Assembly: GCF_002906855.1 (NCBI RefSeq)
Contig: NZ_MINI01000028.1
Span: 1,550,001-1,614,000, forward strand
From: Pseudomonas putida
GTDB taxonomy: Bacteria > Pseudomonadota > Gammaproteobacteria > Pseudomonadales > Pseudomonadaceae
DNA length: 64,000 nucleotides
Direction of reading: 5' to 3'
Shown here: piece after piece, positions 47,507 through 58,019 of the stretch
How the letters are laid out: the number at the start of each line of letters is the position of its first letter
How positions within the stretch are numbered: the first letter of the stretch is position 1
Made by a program: the position numbers and the translations under genes
The notes under the pieces: model-generated
The model's input: only the letters and a program-made list of their open reading frames with translations
Told to the model about the DNA's origin: nothing
Database searches by the model: none

Positions 47507-49105
47507 TCACTCCCCCAAAAATGCCGCTTGCAACAATTGTTTCGTATAAACGTGTTGCGGCGCATGGAAGATCTCCCGCGCATCGCCTTGCTCCACCACA
47601 TGCCCATGCTTGATCACCATCAACTGGTGGCTTAGCGCCTTCACCACCGCCAGGTCATGGCTGATGAACAGGTATGTCAGGTTGTACTTGGCCTGCAGAT
47701 TGCGCAGCAATTCCACCACCTGACGCTGCACCGTGCGGTCCAGCGCTGAGGTCGGCTCATCCAGCAGGATCAGCGCCGGCTTCAACACCAACGCGCGGGC
47801 AATGGCGATCCGCTGGCGCTGACCACCGGAAAACTCATGGGGGTAGCGATGGCGAGTGCGCGGGTCCAGCCCCACTTCCTCCAGCGCCGCAACGATTGCG
47901 GCTTCCTGTTCCTCCGGCGTGCCGATCTTGTGAATCCGCAGCCCTTCGCCGACGATATCCGCCACACACATGCGCGGGCTCAGGCTGCCAAAGGGGTCCT
48001 GGAACACCACCTGCATTTCCCGCCGCAGCGGCCGCACTGCCTTCTGGTTCATCCCTTCGAGCTGTTGGCCATGAAAGCGGATACCGCCTTGGCTGGAGAT
48101 CAACCGCAGAATCGCCAGCCCCAGAGTCGACTTGCCTGACCCGGATTCGCCAACAATCCCCAGCGTCTGCCCCTGGGGCAGGCTGAAGTTGATCCCGTCC
48201 ACCGCCTTCACGTGGTCAACCGTCTTGCGCAGCAGCCCCTTCTTGATCGGGAACCAGACTTTCAGGTCATTCACCTCCAGCAGCGGCGCCCCTACCGGGT
48301 TATGCGCCGGCAACCCGCTGGGCTCGGCATTGATCAGCATCTGCGTGTAGTGATGCTGCGGGGCACTGAACAGCGTGGCGCACTCGGCCTGTTCGACGAT
48401 CTGCCCGTGTTGCATCACGCACACGCGGTGGGCGATGCGCCGTACCAGGTTGAGGTCGTGGCTGATCAGCAGCAAGGCCATCCCTAACTTTGCCTGCAGC
48501 TTTTTCAACAGGTCGAGGATCTTCAACTGCACAGTCACATCCAGCGCCGTGGTCGGCTCGTCGGCAATCAGCAGCTCCGGCTCGTTGGCCAGGGCCATGG
48601 CGATCATTACCCGCTGACGCTGGCCGCCGGACAGTTCGTGAGGCAGGGCCTTCAGGCGCTTGCGCGGTTCAGGGATGCCGACCATTTCCAACAGCTCAAG
48701 CGTGCGCGCTGTGGCTTCCTTGCCGGTCAGGCCCTTGTGCAGCAGGAGGATTTCGTTGATCTGCTTCTCGATGCAGTGCAGTGGGTTCAGCGAGGTCATC
48801 GGTTCCTGGAAGATCATCGCGATGCGATTGCCGCGAATACGTTGCAGGGTCTTCTCGTTCTGCTGCAGCAGGTCCTTGCCTTCATAGCGGATGCTGCCCC
48901 TGGGGTGGCGGGCCAGGGGGTAGGGCAGCAGGCGCAGGATCGAGTGCGCGGTGACGGATTTGCCCGAGCCGCTTTCGCCGACCAGGGCCAGGGTCTCGCC
49001 CTTGCGGATGTCGAAGCTGATGCCGTCGACCACCCGGTTGACCTGCTCGCCGGTGACAAACTCCACCGCCAGGTCGCGCACTTCGATCAGGTTCTGTTCG
49101 CTCAT
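47507..49105 (-). CDS. yejF: Peptide-type ABC importer ATPase, two fused nucleotide-binding domains
   Basis: A 532-aa protein with two complete ATPase domains. Domain 1 has Walker A GESGSGKS near residue 37 and signature LSGGQRQR; domain 2 has Walker A GESGSGKS near residue 318 and signature FSGGQRQR. Both have D-E-P-T Walker B motifs. It resembles YejF of the microcin C importer and, by order and neighbours, NppD of P. aeruginosa. ATG 49105 is chosen because it starts 1 bp after the upstream permease stop. Confidence 0.92.
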   Translation of the reverse strand: MSEQNLIEVRDLAVEFVTGEQVNRVVDGISFDIRKGETLALVGESGSGKSVTAHSILRLLPYPLARHPRGSIRYEGKDLLQQNEKTLQRIRGNRIAMIFQEPMTSLNPLHCIEKQINEILLLHKGLTGKEATARTLELLEMVGIPEPRKRLKALPHELSGGQRQRVMIAMALANEPELLIADEPTTALDVTVQLKILDLLKKLQAKLGMALLLISHDLNLVRRIAHRVCVMQHGQIVEQAECATLFSAPQHHYTQMLINAEPSGLPAHNPVGAPLLEVNDLKVWFPIKKGLLRKTVDHVKAVDGINFSLPQGQTLGIVGESGSGKSTLGLAILRLISSQGGIRFHGQQLEGMNQKAVRPLRREMQVVFQDPFGSLSPRMCVADIVGEGLRIHKIGTPEEQEAAIVAALEEVGLDPRTRHRYPHEFSGGQRQRIAIARALVLKPALILLDEPTSALDRTVQRQVVELLRNLQAKYNLTYLFISHDLAVVKALSHQLMVIKHGHVVEQGDAREIFHAPQHVYTKQLLQAAFLGE

Positions 49106-49106
49106 T

Positions 49107-50126
49107 TCACTTCCTCGGGTCGAAGGCATCGCGGGCGGATTCGCCGATGAACACCAGCAGGCTCAGCATGATCGCCAGCACGGCGAAGGCGCTGATGCCC
49201 AGCCACGGGGCTTGCAGGTTGGACTTGCCTTGCGCCACCAACTCGCCCAGCGACGGTGCGCCGGGGGGCAGGCCGAAGCCGAGGAAGTCCAGCGCGGTAA
49301 GGGTGCCGATGGCACCGGTGAGGATGAACGGCATGAAGGTCATGGTCGAGATCATGGCATTGGGCAGGATGTGCCGGTACATGATCGCGCCGTTGCGCAT
49401 GCCCAGGGCTCGGGCCGCGCGCACGTATTCAAGGTTGCGCCCGCGCAGGAACTCCGCGCGTACCACGTCCACCAGGCTCATCCACGAGAACAGCAGCATG
49501 ATACCCAGCAGCCACCAGAAGTTGGGCTGCACGAAGCTGGCGAGGATGATCAGCAGGTACAGCACCGGCAGGCCGGACCAGATTTCCAGGAAGCGCTGCC
49601 CGGCCAGGTCCACCCAGCCGCCGTAGAAACCCTGCAGGGCGCCAGCAATGACGCCGACGATGGAACTGAGCACGGTCAGGGTGAGTGCGAACAGCACCGA
49701 CACGCGGAAGCCGTAGATCACTCGCGCCAGCACGTCGCGGCCCTGGTCGTCGGTACCCAGCCAGTTGTCCGCCGAGGGCGGCGCCGGAGCCGGTACGCGC
49801 AGGTCGTAATTGATGCTCTGGTAGCTGAACGGGATCGGCGCCCAGACCACGAAGCTGTCTTTCTTCTCCAGCAGGTCGCGGATGTACGGGCTCTTGTAGT
49901 TGGCTTCCAGCGGGAATTCACCGCCGAAGGTGGTTTCCGGGTAGCGCTTGAATGCCGGGAAGTACCACGAGCCGTCGTAGCGCACGGCAATCGGTTTGTC
50001 GTTGGCGATCAGCTCGGCGCCCAGGCTCAGGCCGAACAGGATCAGGAACAGCCACAGTGACCACCAGCCTCGGCGGTTGGCCTTGAAACGCTCGAAGCGC
50101 CGGCGGTTGAGGGGGGACAGGGCCAT
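49107..50126 (-). CDS. yejE: Peptide-type ABC importer permease, YejE-like
   Basis: A 339-aa permease with a first helix near residues 18-40, a long periplasmic loop (residues ~40-130) characteristic of YejE, and five more helices. The cytosolic EAA-type loop is in [24 protein letters not shown] sequence (here [20 protein letters not shown]). [18 protein letters not shown] is the DppC/OppC signature. ATG 50126 is one base before the yejB stop. Pairs with YejB in the membrane. Confidence 0.92.
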   Translation of the reverse strand: MALSPLNRRRFERFKANRRGWWSLWLFLILFGLSLGAELIANDKPIAVRYDGSWYFPAFKRYPETTFGGEFPLEANYKSPYIRDLLEKKDSFVVWAPIPFSYQSINYDLRVPAPAPPSADNWLGTDDQGRDVLARVIYGFRVSVLFALTLTVLSSIVGVIAGALQGFYGGWVDLAGQRFLEIWSGLPVLYLLIILASFVQPNFWWLLGIMLLFSWMSLVDVVRAEFLRGRNLEYVRAARALGMRNGAIMYRHILPNAMISTMTFMPFILTGAIGTLTALDFLGFGLPPGAPSLGELVAQGKSNLQAPWLGISAFAVLAIMLSLLVFIGESARDAFDPRK

Positions 50127-50127
50127 G

Positions 50128-51201
50128 TCAGTGCTCCCGGCTGGCAAAGTCGATGCGTGGATCGACCAGGGTGTAGGTCAGGTCGCCGATCAGCTTCACC
50201 ACCAGCCCGAGCAGGGTGAAGATGAACAGGGTGCCGAAGACCACCGGGTAGTCGCGGTTGATGGCCGCTTCGAAACTCATCAGGCCCAGGCCATCGAGGC
50301 TGAAGATCACCTCGATCAGCAGGGAGCCGGTGAAGAAGATGCCGATGAACGCCGACGGGAAGCCGGCGATCACCAGCAGCATGGCATTGCGGAACACATG
50401 CCCATACAGCACGCGCGGCCGGCTCAGGCCCTTGGCCTTGGCGGTAACCACGTACTGCTTGTTGATCTCGTCGAGGAAGCTGTTCTTGGTCAGCAGGGTC
50501 ATGGTGGCGAAGTTGCCGATCACCAGGGCGGTGATCGGCAGCACCAGGTGCCAGAAGTAATCGAGCACCTTGCCCGTGGTGGACAGCTCCTCGAAGTTGT
50601 TCGAGGTCAGGCCGCGCAGCGGGAACCAGTCGAAGTAACTGCCACCGGCGAACAGCACGATCAGCAGGATGGCGAACAGGAACGCCGGGATGGCGTAGCC
50701 GACGATGATCGCCGAGCTGGTCCAGACGTCGAAGTGGCTGCCGTGGCGCACGGCCTTGGCGATGCCCAGCGGGATCGACACCAGGTACATGATCAGCGTG
50801 CTCCACAGCCCCAGCGAGATCGACACCGGCATCTTCTCGGCGATCAGGTCGATGACCTTGGCGTCACGGAAGAAGCTGTTGCCGAAGTCCAGGGTGGCGT
50901 AGTTCTTGACCATGATCCACAGGCGTTCGGGCGCTGACTTGTCGAAGCCGTACATATGCTCGATCTCGGCGATCAGCGCCGGGTCCAGGCCCTGGGCGCC
51001 GCGGTAGTTGGAACCGGCCACCGAAACTTCGGCGCCGCCGCCAGCGATGCGGCTGGTGGCGCCCTCGAAGCCTTCGAGCTTGGCGATCATCTGCTCCACC
51101 GGGCCGCCGGGGGCGGCCTGGACGATGATGAAGTTGATGATCAGGATGCCGAACAGGGTCGGGATGATCAGCAGCAGGCGGCGCAGGATATAGGCCAGCA
51201 T
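50128..51201 (-). CDS. yejB: Peptide-type ABC importer permease, YejB-like
   Basis: A 357-aa permease with six predicted helices. The N-terminus [20 protein letters not shown] is typical of DppB/OppB/YejB. The EAA-type loop is [20 protein letters not shown]. The loop after helix 1 contains the YejB-type insertion ([20 protein letters not shown]). It starts 1 bp downstream of the second binding-protein gene's stop and is followed directly by yejE, so the five genes form one operon. Confidence 0.93.
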   Translation of the reverse strand: MLAYILRRLLLIIPTLFGILIINFIIVQAAPGGPVEQMIAKLEGFEGATSRIAGGGAEVSVAGSNYRGAQGLDPALIAEIEHMYGFDKSAPERLWIMVKNYATLDFGNSFFRDAKVIDLIAEKMPVSISLGLWSTLIMYLVSIPLGIAKAVRHGSHFDVWTSSAIIVGYAIPAFLFAILLIVLFAGGSYFDWFPLRGLTSNNFEELSTTGKVLDYFWHLVLPITALVIGNFATMTLLTKNSFLDEINKQYVVTAKAKGLSRPRVLYGHVFRNAMLLVIAGFPSAFIGIFFTGSLLIEVIFSLDGLGLMSFEAAINRDYPVVFGTLFIFTLLGLVVKLIGDLTYTLVDPRIDFASREH

Positions 51202-51202
51202 G

Positions 51203-53029
51203 TCAGTTGGCCTCGTCCGCAGGGGCTTCGGTGACCGCTGGTGTCACGTCTGGTTTGACCCACCAGGTGTCGATGCCGACGTCATACTTGGGCGATACCT
51301 TGGGGTGGCCGATGTGGTTCCAGTAGGCCACCCGATTGGTCTTGATATGCCAGTTGGGCACCACGTAGTAACCCCATTGCAGCACGCGGTCGAGGGCGCG
51401 GCAGTGGTCGATCAGGCTCTGGCGCGAGTCGGCATTGATCAGTTCCTCCACCAGTTGATCGATGGCCGGGTCGCGCAGGCCGATGAAGTTGCGGCTGCCG
51501 GGGTTGTCGGCGGCAGAGCTGGACCAGAACTCGCGCTGTTCGTTGCCGGGCGAATTGGATTGCGCAAAGCCGCCAACGATCATGTCGAAGTCACGCGAGC
51601 GCAGGCGGTTGATGTATTGCGAGACGTCCACGCGGCGGATCTCGAAGCCTATCCCTAAGTCGGCGAGGTTGCGCTTGAACGGCAGCAGCACGCGTTCGAA
51701 CTGGGTCTGTGCCAGCAGGAACTCGATGCTGACCGGTTTGCCATCCTTGTCGACCATCTTGTCGTCGACGATCTTCCAGCCGGCTTCCTGAAGGAGCTTG
51801 TAGGCCTGGCGCTGTTGCTCGCGGATCATCCCGCTGCCGTCGCTGGTCGGGTTGGCGAAGGCCTCGGTGAACACCTGCTCGGGGACCTTGCCGCGCAGCG
51901 GTTCGAGGATTTTCAGCTCGGCCGGCGAGGGCAGGCCACTGGCGGCCATTTCGGAGTTCTCGAAGTAACTGTCGGTGCGAATGTAGGCGCCGTTGAACAG
52001 CTGCTTGTTGGTCCATTCGAAGTCGAACAACAGGCTGAGTGCCTTGCGTACACGCACGTCCTGGAACACCGGCTTGCGCAGGTTGAAGACGAAGCCTTGC
52101 ATGCCCACCGGGTTGCCGTTGGGTATTTCTTCCTTTATCAGGCGGCCATCGCGTACGGCGGGAACGTCGTACGCGGTCGCCCAGTTCTTCGCGCTCATCT
52201 CCAGTTCGTAGTCGAAGGCCCCGGCCTTGAGTGCCTCCAGCGCCACGTTGTTGTCACGGTAGACATCGAAGGTCATGGCGTCGAAGTTGTAGAACCCGCG
52301 GTTGATCGGCAGGTCCTTGGCCCAGTAATCCTTGACCCGCTCGTAGCGGATCGAGCGCCCGGCCTTGACCTCGGCGACCTTGTACGGGCCGCTGCCAAGC
52401 GGCGGTTCGAGGTTGCCACGGGTGAATTCGCGGGCTTCGTACCAATGCTTGGGCAGCACCGGCAGCTGGCCGAGAATCAGCGGCAGCTCGCGGTTATTGT
52501 TGTGCTTGAACTTGAACAGCACCTTAAGTGGGTCTTCTGCGACCACTTCAGCCACATCCCCGTAGTACTGGCGGTACAGCGGGGCGCCGTCCTTGATCAG
52601 GGTGTTGAAGGTGAATACCACGTCTTCGGCACGCATCGGGTGGCCATCGTGGAAGCGTGCCTCGGGGCGCAGGTAGAAGCGCACCCAGCTGTTGTCCGGG
52701 GCCTTCTCGATCTTGCCGGCGACCAGGCCGTATTCGGTGAACGGCTCATCCTGGCTCTGACGCATCAGGGTGTCGTAGATGATGCTGACGTTGTCAGCCG
52801 AGATGCCTTTGTTGATGAACGGGTTGAGGCTGTCGAAGCCACCGAAGCTGGACTGACGGAAGGTGCCGCCCTTGGGCGCGTCGGGGTTGACGTAGTCGAA
52901 GTGCTTGAAGTCGGCCGGGTATTTCGGCGGCTCGTCGTACAAAGTCAGCGCGTGTTGCGGCGCAGCCAGCGCGGGCAGGCTCAGGCAGGCGAACAGCAGG
53001 CTGCAGGCCAGGCGTAGCGTCGGCTTCAT
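51203..53029 (-). CDS. Periplasmic peptide-type binding protein, second of a pair
   Basis: A 608-aa solute-binding protein of the SBP_bac_5/YejA family. The signal peptide is residues 1-22 (ending ALAA). The mature N-terminus [30 protein letters not shown] matches the family (quoted here only in part: [20 protein letters not shown]). The central [17 protein letters not shown] and a C-terminal [17 protein letters not shown] block are shared with its neighbour. ATG 53029 overlaps the stop of the first binding-protein gene (ATGA). In P. aeruginosa the corresponding NppA1/NppA2 pair serves uptake of peptidyl-nucleoside antibiotics (recall). Confidence 0.9.
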   Translation of the reverse strand: MKPTLRLACSLLFACLSLPALAAPQHALTLYDEPPKYPADFKHFDYVNPDAPKGGTFRQSSFGGFDSLNPFINKGISADNVSIIYDTLMRQSQDEPFTEYGLVAGKIEKAPDNSWVRFYLRPEARFHDGHPMRAEDVVFTFNTLIKDGAPLYRQYYGDVAEVVAEDPLKVLFKFKHNNNRELPLILGQLPVLPKHWYEAREFTRGNLEPPLGSGPYKVAEVKAGRSIRYERVKDYWAKDLPINRGFYNFDAMTFDVYRDNNVALEALKAGAFDYELEMSAKNWATAYDVPAVRDGRLIKEEIPNGNPVGMQGFVFNLRKPVFQDVRVRKALSLLFDFEWTNKQLFNGAYIRTDSYFENSEMAASGLPSPAELKILEPLRGKVPEQVFTEAFANPTSDGSGMIREQQRQAYKLLQEAGWKIVDDKMVDKDGKPVSIEFLLAQTQFERVLLPFKRNLADLGIGFEIRRVDVSQYINRLRSRDFDMIVGGFAQSNSPGNEQREFWSSSAADNPGSRNFIGLRDPAIDQLVEELINADSRQSLIDHCRALDRVLQWGYYVVPNWHIKTNRVAYWNHIGHPKVSPKYDVGIDTWWVKPDVTPAVTEAPADEAN

Positions 53030-54855
53030 TGGGCTTTCTCCGAAGGCTTTATCCACCAGGTATTCAGCCCGAGGGTGTAGGGCGGCGTGGTGATGAAGGC
53101 GAACCGGTTGCGGTAGGCCAGGCGGTGATTGTCGAGGTACCAGTTGGGGATCATGTAGTACTGCCATGAGAGCACGCGGTCCAGGGCGCGGGCGGCGGCG
53201 ACCTGATCGTCGCGGGTGCGTGCGGCCAGCAAAGTGTTGAGCAGGTGGTCGACCACCGGGTCCTTGACCCCTGCATAGTTCTTGCTGCCTTTGGTCGAGG
53301 CCTGGCTGGAATGAAAGTACAGCCACTGTTCGAGGCCCGGGCTCAAGGTCTGGTTCAAGGTCATCAGGATCATGTCGAAGTCGAACTGGTCCAGGCGTTG
53401 TTTGTACTGGGCACGGTCCACCGTGCGCAAGCGCGCATCGATACCGATGCTGGCCAGGTTTTCGACATAAGGTTGCAGGATGCGTTCGAGGCTTGGGTTC
53501 ACCAGCAGCAGCTCCATGCTGAACGGTTGGCCCTTGGCGTTGACCAGGCGCTGGCCGTCGAGCTTCCAGCCAGCCTGATTGAGCAGGCCCAGCGCTTGGC
53601 GCAGGGTCTGGCGGCCAATGCCGCGCCCGTCGGTGTGGCTGACCTGGTAGGGCTGGGTGAACAGCTTGTCGGGCAGCTGGTCACGGAACGGTGCCAGCAG
53701 CAGCCATTCCTTACCGGTGGGCACGCCGCTGGCGGCGAGCTCGCTGTTGGGGTAGTAGCTGGTGGCACGGCGGTACGCGCTGCTGAACAGCGCCCGGTTG
53801 GTCCACTCGAAATCGAGCATCAGGCCCAGCGCCTGGCGCACCCTGGGGTCGCTGAAGGTGGCCCGGCGGCTGTTCATGAACAGGCCCTGGGTCTGGGTGG
53901 GGATGCGGTGCGGGATCTGCGCCTTGATCACCTCGCCACGGCGCACGGCCGGGAAGTTGTAGCCATTGGCCCAGTTTTTCGCCTGGTGCTCGATATAGAT
54001 GTCGAACTCACCGGCCTTGAACGCTTCGAAGGCCACGGTGGCATCGCGGTAGAACTCGTACTCGACGCGGTTGAAATTGTACTTGCCGCGGTTCACCGCC
54101 AGGTCCTTGCCCCAGTAGTTCTTCACCCGCTCGAACACCAGGCGTCGGCCAGGTTCCACCTGGGTGATGCGATACGGCCCGCTGCCCAGCGGTGGTTCGA
54201 AGGTGGTGGCCTCGAAGTCACGCTTTTGCCAGTAGTGCTTGGGCAATACCGGCATTTCGCCCAGGCGCAGGATCAGCAGTGGGTTGCCGGCGCGCTTGAA
54301 GACGAAACGGACGCGCAGCGGGCCGAGGATGTCGACGCGCTGCACCTCCTGCAGATTGGTGCGGTAGATCGGGTGCCCTTGCTTGAGCAGGGTACGGTAC
54401 GAGAATGCCACGTCGGCGGCGGTGATCGGCGCGCCGTCATGCCAGCGGGCTTCCGGGCGCAGGTTGAACACCACCCAGCTGCGGTCTTCGCTGTACTCCA
54501 CCGAACGGGCGATCAGGCCATAGCTGGAGGTGGGCTCGTCACCGGACGGGTCGTACTGGCCGGTGCCGACCATCAGCGTTTCGTTCAGCTCGCTGATGCC
54601 ATACTGCAGGAAGTTCGGCGTGGTGACCGGGCTGGTGCCCTTGAAGGTGTAGGGGTTGAGCGTGTCGAAGGTGCCGAATGCCATGGCCCGCAAGGTACCG
54701 CCCTTGGGCGCTTGCGGGTTGACCCAGTCGAAGTGGGTGAATGTGGCTGGGTACTTGAGCGTGCCGAACTGCGCGTATCCGTGGCTTTCGCTCACCATCG
54801 CGACGGCGGGGAAGCTCAAGGCCAGGCTGAATGACAGCAGGAGGGGACGTATCAA
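53026..54855 (-). CDS. Periplasmic peptide-type binding protein, first of a pair
   Basis: A 609-aa YejA-like solute-binding protein, first gene of the importer operon. The signal peptide is residues 1-19 (ending AVA). WVNPQAPKGGTLRAMAFGTF, LGSGPYRITQVEPGRRLVFE and a C-terminal YRNRFAFITTPPYTLGLNTW segment parallel those of the next gene, showing an old tandem duplication with clear divergence. The two may widen substrate range. The start ATG at 54855 gives a normal signal peptide; the promoter must lie in the short gap up to the terminator at 54918. Confidence 0.9.
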   Translation of the reverse strand: MIRPLLLSFSLALSFPAVAMVSESHGYAQFGTLKYPATFTHFDWVNPQAPKGGTLRAMAFGTFDTLNPYTFKGTSPVTTPNFLQYGISELNETLMVGTGQYDPSGDEPTSSYGLIARSVEYSEDRSWVVFNLRPEARWHDGAPITAADVAFSYRTLLKQGHPIYRTNLQEVQRVDILGPLRVRFVFKRAGNPLLILRLGEMPVLPKHYWQKRDFEATTFEPPLGSGPYRITQVEPGRRLVFERVKNYWGKDLAVNRGKYNFNRVEYEFYRDATVAFEAFKAGEFDIYIEHQAKNWANGYNFPAVRRGEVIKAQIPHRIPTQTQGLFMNSRRATFSDPRVRQALGLMLDFEWTNRALFSSAYRRATSYYPNSELAASGVPTGKEWLLLAPFRDQLPDKLFTQPYQVSHTDGRGIGRQTLRQALGLLNQAGWKLDGQRLVNAKGQPFSMELLLVNPSLERILQPYVENLASIGIDARLRTVDRAQYKQRLDQFDFDMILMTLNQTLSPGLEQWLYFHSSQASTKGSKNYAGVKDPVVDHLLNTLLAARTRDDQVAAARALDRVLSWQYYMIPNWYLDNHRLAYRNRFAFITTPPYTLGLNTWWIKPSEKAQ

Positions 54856-54917
54856 GTCGGCATCCGATCCAGAGGCGTTGGGCTTTGGTCGGGGTACAGT
54901 AACAGCTTGGCGGGGTT

Positions 54918-54944
54918 GGAAAAAGAGCGCTGCTGAGGCGCTCT
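54918..54944 (-). terminator. Intrinsic terminator of the unrecognised gene
   Basis: On the minus strand AGAGCGC (54944-54938), 7-nt loop, GCGCTCT (54930-54924) is followed by TTTTTCC. It lies 16 nt past the stop of the gene at 54960-55490 and isolates it from the importer operon. Confidence 0.75.
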
Positions 54945-54959
54945 GTTTCGAGGTGGGTC

Positions 54960-55490
54960 TCAGCCGCTGTAGCGTGCGACGCCGATTACATTGCCATTAT
55001 CAGCGGCGGTGAATTTGACCCTGTATTCGGCGCCGTTCTGATCGAATAGTTTCCAATATGTGTCGCGTGAGGCGCGTGTTGGGGCTTTACGATTACGTCG
55101 GCTGATACGCAGTACATTCATTTGCCCAGGAATATCGTTGAACGTCACGGACTGCCCGAACCATTCATGGGTTACTGCCGGCCCGACCGGTAAAGCGTAG
55201 TGCAGGTAGCTGTGATTCTCGGGTTCGATATCGTCCAGAACGACACCGCGGGAGTATCGGTTGTGGTAGAAAAACGAATCAGTGACTGGCCCCGTGTAGA
55301 GGCCACCATTGGATTCCAGGTGTTCGGTCGACTGTTCGATCCGGAATGCGGGATCATTAAACTTCAGTGCGTACAGATCAAGATCGATCGAAGGGTTGAC
55401 TCCCACTCTTCCCTGGCTGGCATAGTCTATGCGGTCAAACGTGAAAGCTTGAAAGATGTTTTTGTCGAACAGTTCACGCGGCGTGCTCAT
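54960..55490 (-). CDS. Hypothetical protein of lower GC content
   Basis: A 176-aa protein that I do not recognise. It is soluble, with no signal peptide or membrane helix, and rich in aromatic residues (PVTDSFFYHNRYSRGVVLDD; HSYLHYALPVGPAVTHEWFG); beta-rich character is suggested. Two lines counted in its 5' half are about 47-55% G+C, well below the flanking genes, with more A/T-ending codons, which suggests acquisition by transfer. ATG 55490 follows GAGGA; an upstream in-frame ATG at 55529 has no such site. It has its own terminator and lies between the importer operon and mltD. Confidence 0.7.
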   Translation of the reverse strand: MSTPRELFDKNIFQAFTFDRIDYASQGRVGVNPSIDLDLYALKFNDPAFRIEQSTEHLESNGGLYTGPVTDSFFYHNRYSRGVVLDDIEPENHSYLHYALPVGPAVTHEWFGQSVTFNDIPGQMNVLRISRRNRKAPTRASRDTYWKLFDQNGAEYRVKFTAADNGNVIGVARYSG

Positions 55491-55629
55491 CAGGTGATCC
55501 TCGCTTGTGATGTGAGGTTGCATGATCACCGCGCGTCACCAAGTCGTGAGGTACATAGATATGACAGCGGGCCCGATTACAGTCTTGGCGACAGATGAGC
55601 CTGCGTCTTGGAAGAGGCAACAGGGTGAC

Positions 55630-57054
55630 TTAGCGAGATAGATAAACCGTCAGGGTTTGGCCCGGTTTCAGCGCATGACCGCTGCGTGGGTTCCAGCGTT
55701 TGAGGTGCTTCATCTCGACATTGAAACGTTTGGCAACCAGGTACAGCGAATCACCCTTGCGTACCTTGTACTGGGTGGAGCGCTGCCCCGAGGCAGCCAC
55801 GCGGTTGCCTGCGGCGCTCGGCGCGTTGCCGCCGCGCAGGGCCAGGACCTGACCGGCTTTCAGGCGGTTGCCCGGCAGTTTGTTCCAGCGCTGGATGTCC
55901 TTGACCGCAACGCGGTTGGCCTTGGCGATGCTGCTCAGGCTGTCGCCTCGCTTGACCCGGTAGCTGCGCGCGGCAGGCGCCGTGGCTTCGGCCACGGCGG
56001 CAGCGAACACGGCCTTGTTCGGCTGCAGGCTGACCAGCTGCTCGGGCTTGAGGTTGGACAGGCTGTCGCTGAGCAGTTGAGCCTTGGCGGTCGGCACCAG
56101 CAGCTGCTTGGGGCCATCCACGGTCATGCGTTTCTTGAAGGCCGGGTTGAGCTGGATCAGTTCGTCTTCGTCGATGTTGGCGAAGGCGGCGACCCGCGAC
56201 AGGTCGAGGCGATCATTGATGGCCACCGCTTCGAAGTAGGGTTCGTTGGCGATGGGGGTAAGGTTCACACCATAGGCTTCAGGCGTGGAGACCACCTGCG
56301 ACAGTGCCAGCAGCTTGGGTACGTAGTCACGGGTTTCCTGTGGCAGTGGCAGGTTCCAGTAATCGGTGGGCAGGCCGAGCTTTTCGTTGCGCTCGATGGC
56401 ACGGCTGACGGTGCCTTCCCCTGCATTGTAGGCCGCCAGGGCCAGCAGCCAGTCGCCGTTGAACATGTCGTGCAGGCGGGTCAGGTAGTCCAGTGCGGCG
56501 TTGGTCGACGCAGTGATGTCACGACGGCCATCGTAGAAGTTGGTCTGGCGCAGGTTGAAATGGCGACCGGTGGCCGGCATGAACTGCCACATGCCCGCCG
56601 CGCTGGCGCGCGAGTAGGCCATTGGGTTGTAGGCGCTCTCGATTGCCGGCAGTAGCGCGAGCTCCAGCGGCATGTCGCGTTCTTCGAGGCGCTCGACAAT
56701 GTAGTGCAGGTAGAGGCTGCCGCGCTCGCCGGCGCTCTCGAGGAACGTCGGGTTGCTGGCGAACCACAGGCGCTGCTGCTCGATGCGCGGGTTGACGTCG
56801 ATGTTGTCCTGCAGGGCAAAGCCCTGGCGCATGCGCTCCCACACGTCCTGCGGCGGTTCGGCCGGTTTGACCGCCAGCGGCGAGGGCTTGTGCTTGATCC
56901 GTGCCTGGTAGGTGTGCGCGCGAACGCTGTCGGCTTCGTCGAGCTGACGGGTGCTCTGGCAGCCCACCAGGGTGGCGGCCAGCGCCAGCGCACTGATTTG
57001 GGCCAGGCGCGTCAGGGCGACTGAATGAGCGTTTCTGCGGCTACGGGAAGACAT
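55630..57054 (-). CDS. mltD: Membrane-bound lytic murein transglycosylase D
   Basis: A 474-aa outer-membrane lipoprotein that cleaves peptidoglycan glycan strands. The lipobox is LVGC (residues ~29-32). The SLT domain has the catalytic Glu in LLPAIESAYNPMAYSRASAA (about residue 138) with MWQFMPATGRHF and ALAAYNAGEGTVSRA. Two LysM repeats close the protein (YRVKRGDSLSSIAKANRVAV near 368 and YKVRKGDSLYLVAKRFNVEM near 427). It is adjacent to gloB, as in E. coli. Confidence 0.95.
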   Translation of the reverse strand: MSSRSRRNAHSVALTRLAQISALALAATLVGCQSTRQLDEADSVRAHTYQARIKHKPSPLAVKPAEPPQDVWERMRQGFALQDNIDVNPRIEQQRLWFASNPTFLESAGERGSLYLHYIVERLEERDMPLELALLPAIESAYNPMAYSRASAAGMWQFMPATGRHFNLRQTNFYDGRRDITASTNAALDYLTRLHDMFNGDWLLALAAYNAGEGTVSRAIERNEKLGLPTDYWNLPLPQETRDYVPKLLALSQVVSTPEAYGVNLTPIANEPYFEAVAINDRLDLSRVAAFANIDEDELIQLNPAFKKRMTVDGPKQLLVPTAKAQLLSDSLSNLKPEQLVSLQPNKAVFAAAVAEATAPAARSYRVKRGDSLSSIAKANRVAVKDIQRWNKLPGNRLKAGQVLALRGGNAPSAAGNRVAASGQRSTQYKVRKGDSLYLVAKRFNVEMKHLKRWNPRSGHALKPGQTLTVYLSR

Positions 57055-57154
57055 CGGCTGAGACAGGTTTCCGGGCGAAAAATTTCGGCGATTCTAGAAA
57101 CCGCACCCTCCTGGGTCAACCGTTGTGAACCCTCTGCGATATATCTTGAGGTTA

Positions 57155-57934
57155 TCAGAAGGTGTCCTTCCAAGACCTCAAAGCAGCAAAAACAGTGACC
57201 TGCGAGTCGTTTGAATGTCCCTTCCATTCGTCTGCTTTTTGTTTAACTAATGTTTCAGCGGTACGCAGGAAGGGGTTGGTCAGGCGCTCGAGACCGATCG
57301 TTGATGGCAAGGTGATGCGATTTTCGGCGCGCAACCGGGTAACGTTTTCGAACCGCTGCAGAACGTGCGGGTTGGTGGGCTCCACGGCCTTGGCAAAGCG
57401 CAGGTTGCTCAAGGTGTATTCGTGGGTGCAATAGACTTCGGTCTGCTCCGGCAGCGCCGCCAGCCGGGCGAGGGCGGGCTGCATCTGTTCCGGCGTGCCT
57501 TCGAACATGCGACCGCAGCCGGCGGCGAACAAGGTGTCGCCACAGAACAGCAGCGGTGTTGTCGGCTGGTCGCTGAAGTAGGCGATATGTCCCAGGGTGT
57601 GTCCCGGTACGGCCAGTACCTGGAAGACCACGCCCAGCACGTTGACCTGGTCGCCCTCGTCCAGCGCCAGGTCGCGGCCCGGAATCTGTTCTTGGGCCGG
57701 GCCGCAGACGCTGGCACCGGTCTGCTGCTTGAGGCGTTCGACACCGCCGACATGGTCATGGTGGTGGTGGGTCACCATGATGGTGTCCAGCACCCAGCCG
57801 GGGTGGGCGGCCAGCCAGGCCTCCACCGGGCCGGCTTCACCGGGGTCGACCACCGCGCAACGGCGTTTGGCAGTATCCTGTAACAACCAGATGTAGTTGT
57901 CGGAGAAAGCGGGTAGAGCGTCGATCTGTATCAT
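57155..57934 (-). CDS. gloB: Hydroxyacylglutathione hydrolase (glyoxalase II)
   Basis: A 259-aa metallo-beta-lactamase-fold enzyme hydrolysing S-lactoylglutathione to lactate and glutathione, the second step of methylglyoxal detoxification. The metal motif [14 protein letters not shown] (near residue 53), the later [11 protein letters not shown] and [17 protein letters not shown] are all present. ATG 57934 ([16 protein letters not shown]) matches the family start. Divergent from the methyltransferase gene. Confidence 0.96.
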   Translation of the reverse strand: MIQIDALPAFSDNYIWLLQDTAKRRCAVVDPGEAGPVEAWLAAHPGWVLDTIMVTHHHHDHVGGVERLKQQTGASVCGPAQEQIPGRDLALDEGDQVNVLGVVFQVLAVPGHTLGHIAYFSDQPTTPLLFCGDTLFAAGCGRMFEGTPEQMQPALARLAALPEQTEVYCTHEYTLSNLRFAKAVEPTNPHVLQRFENVTRLRAENRITLPSTIGLERLTNPFLRTAETLVKQKADEWKGHSNDSQVTVFAALRSWKDTF

Positions 57935-58019
57935 GGTGCGGATCCGTATCGCCTGGCGTGGCACATGAGGGCATCTTAGCCGCGATGGCGCGGTGCGAGA
58001 ACCTTCGAGGGAGAGCGCA

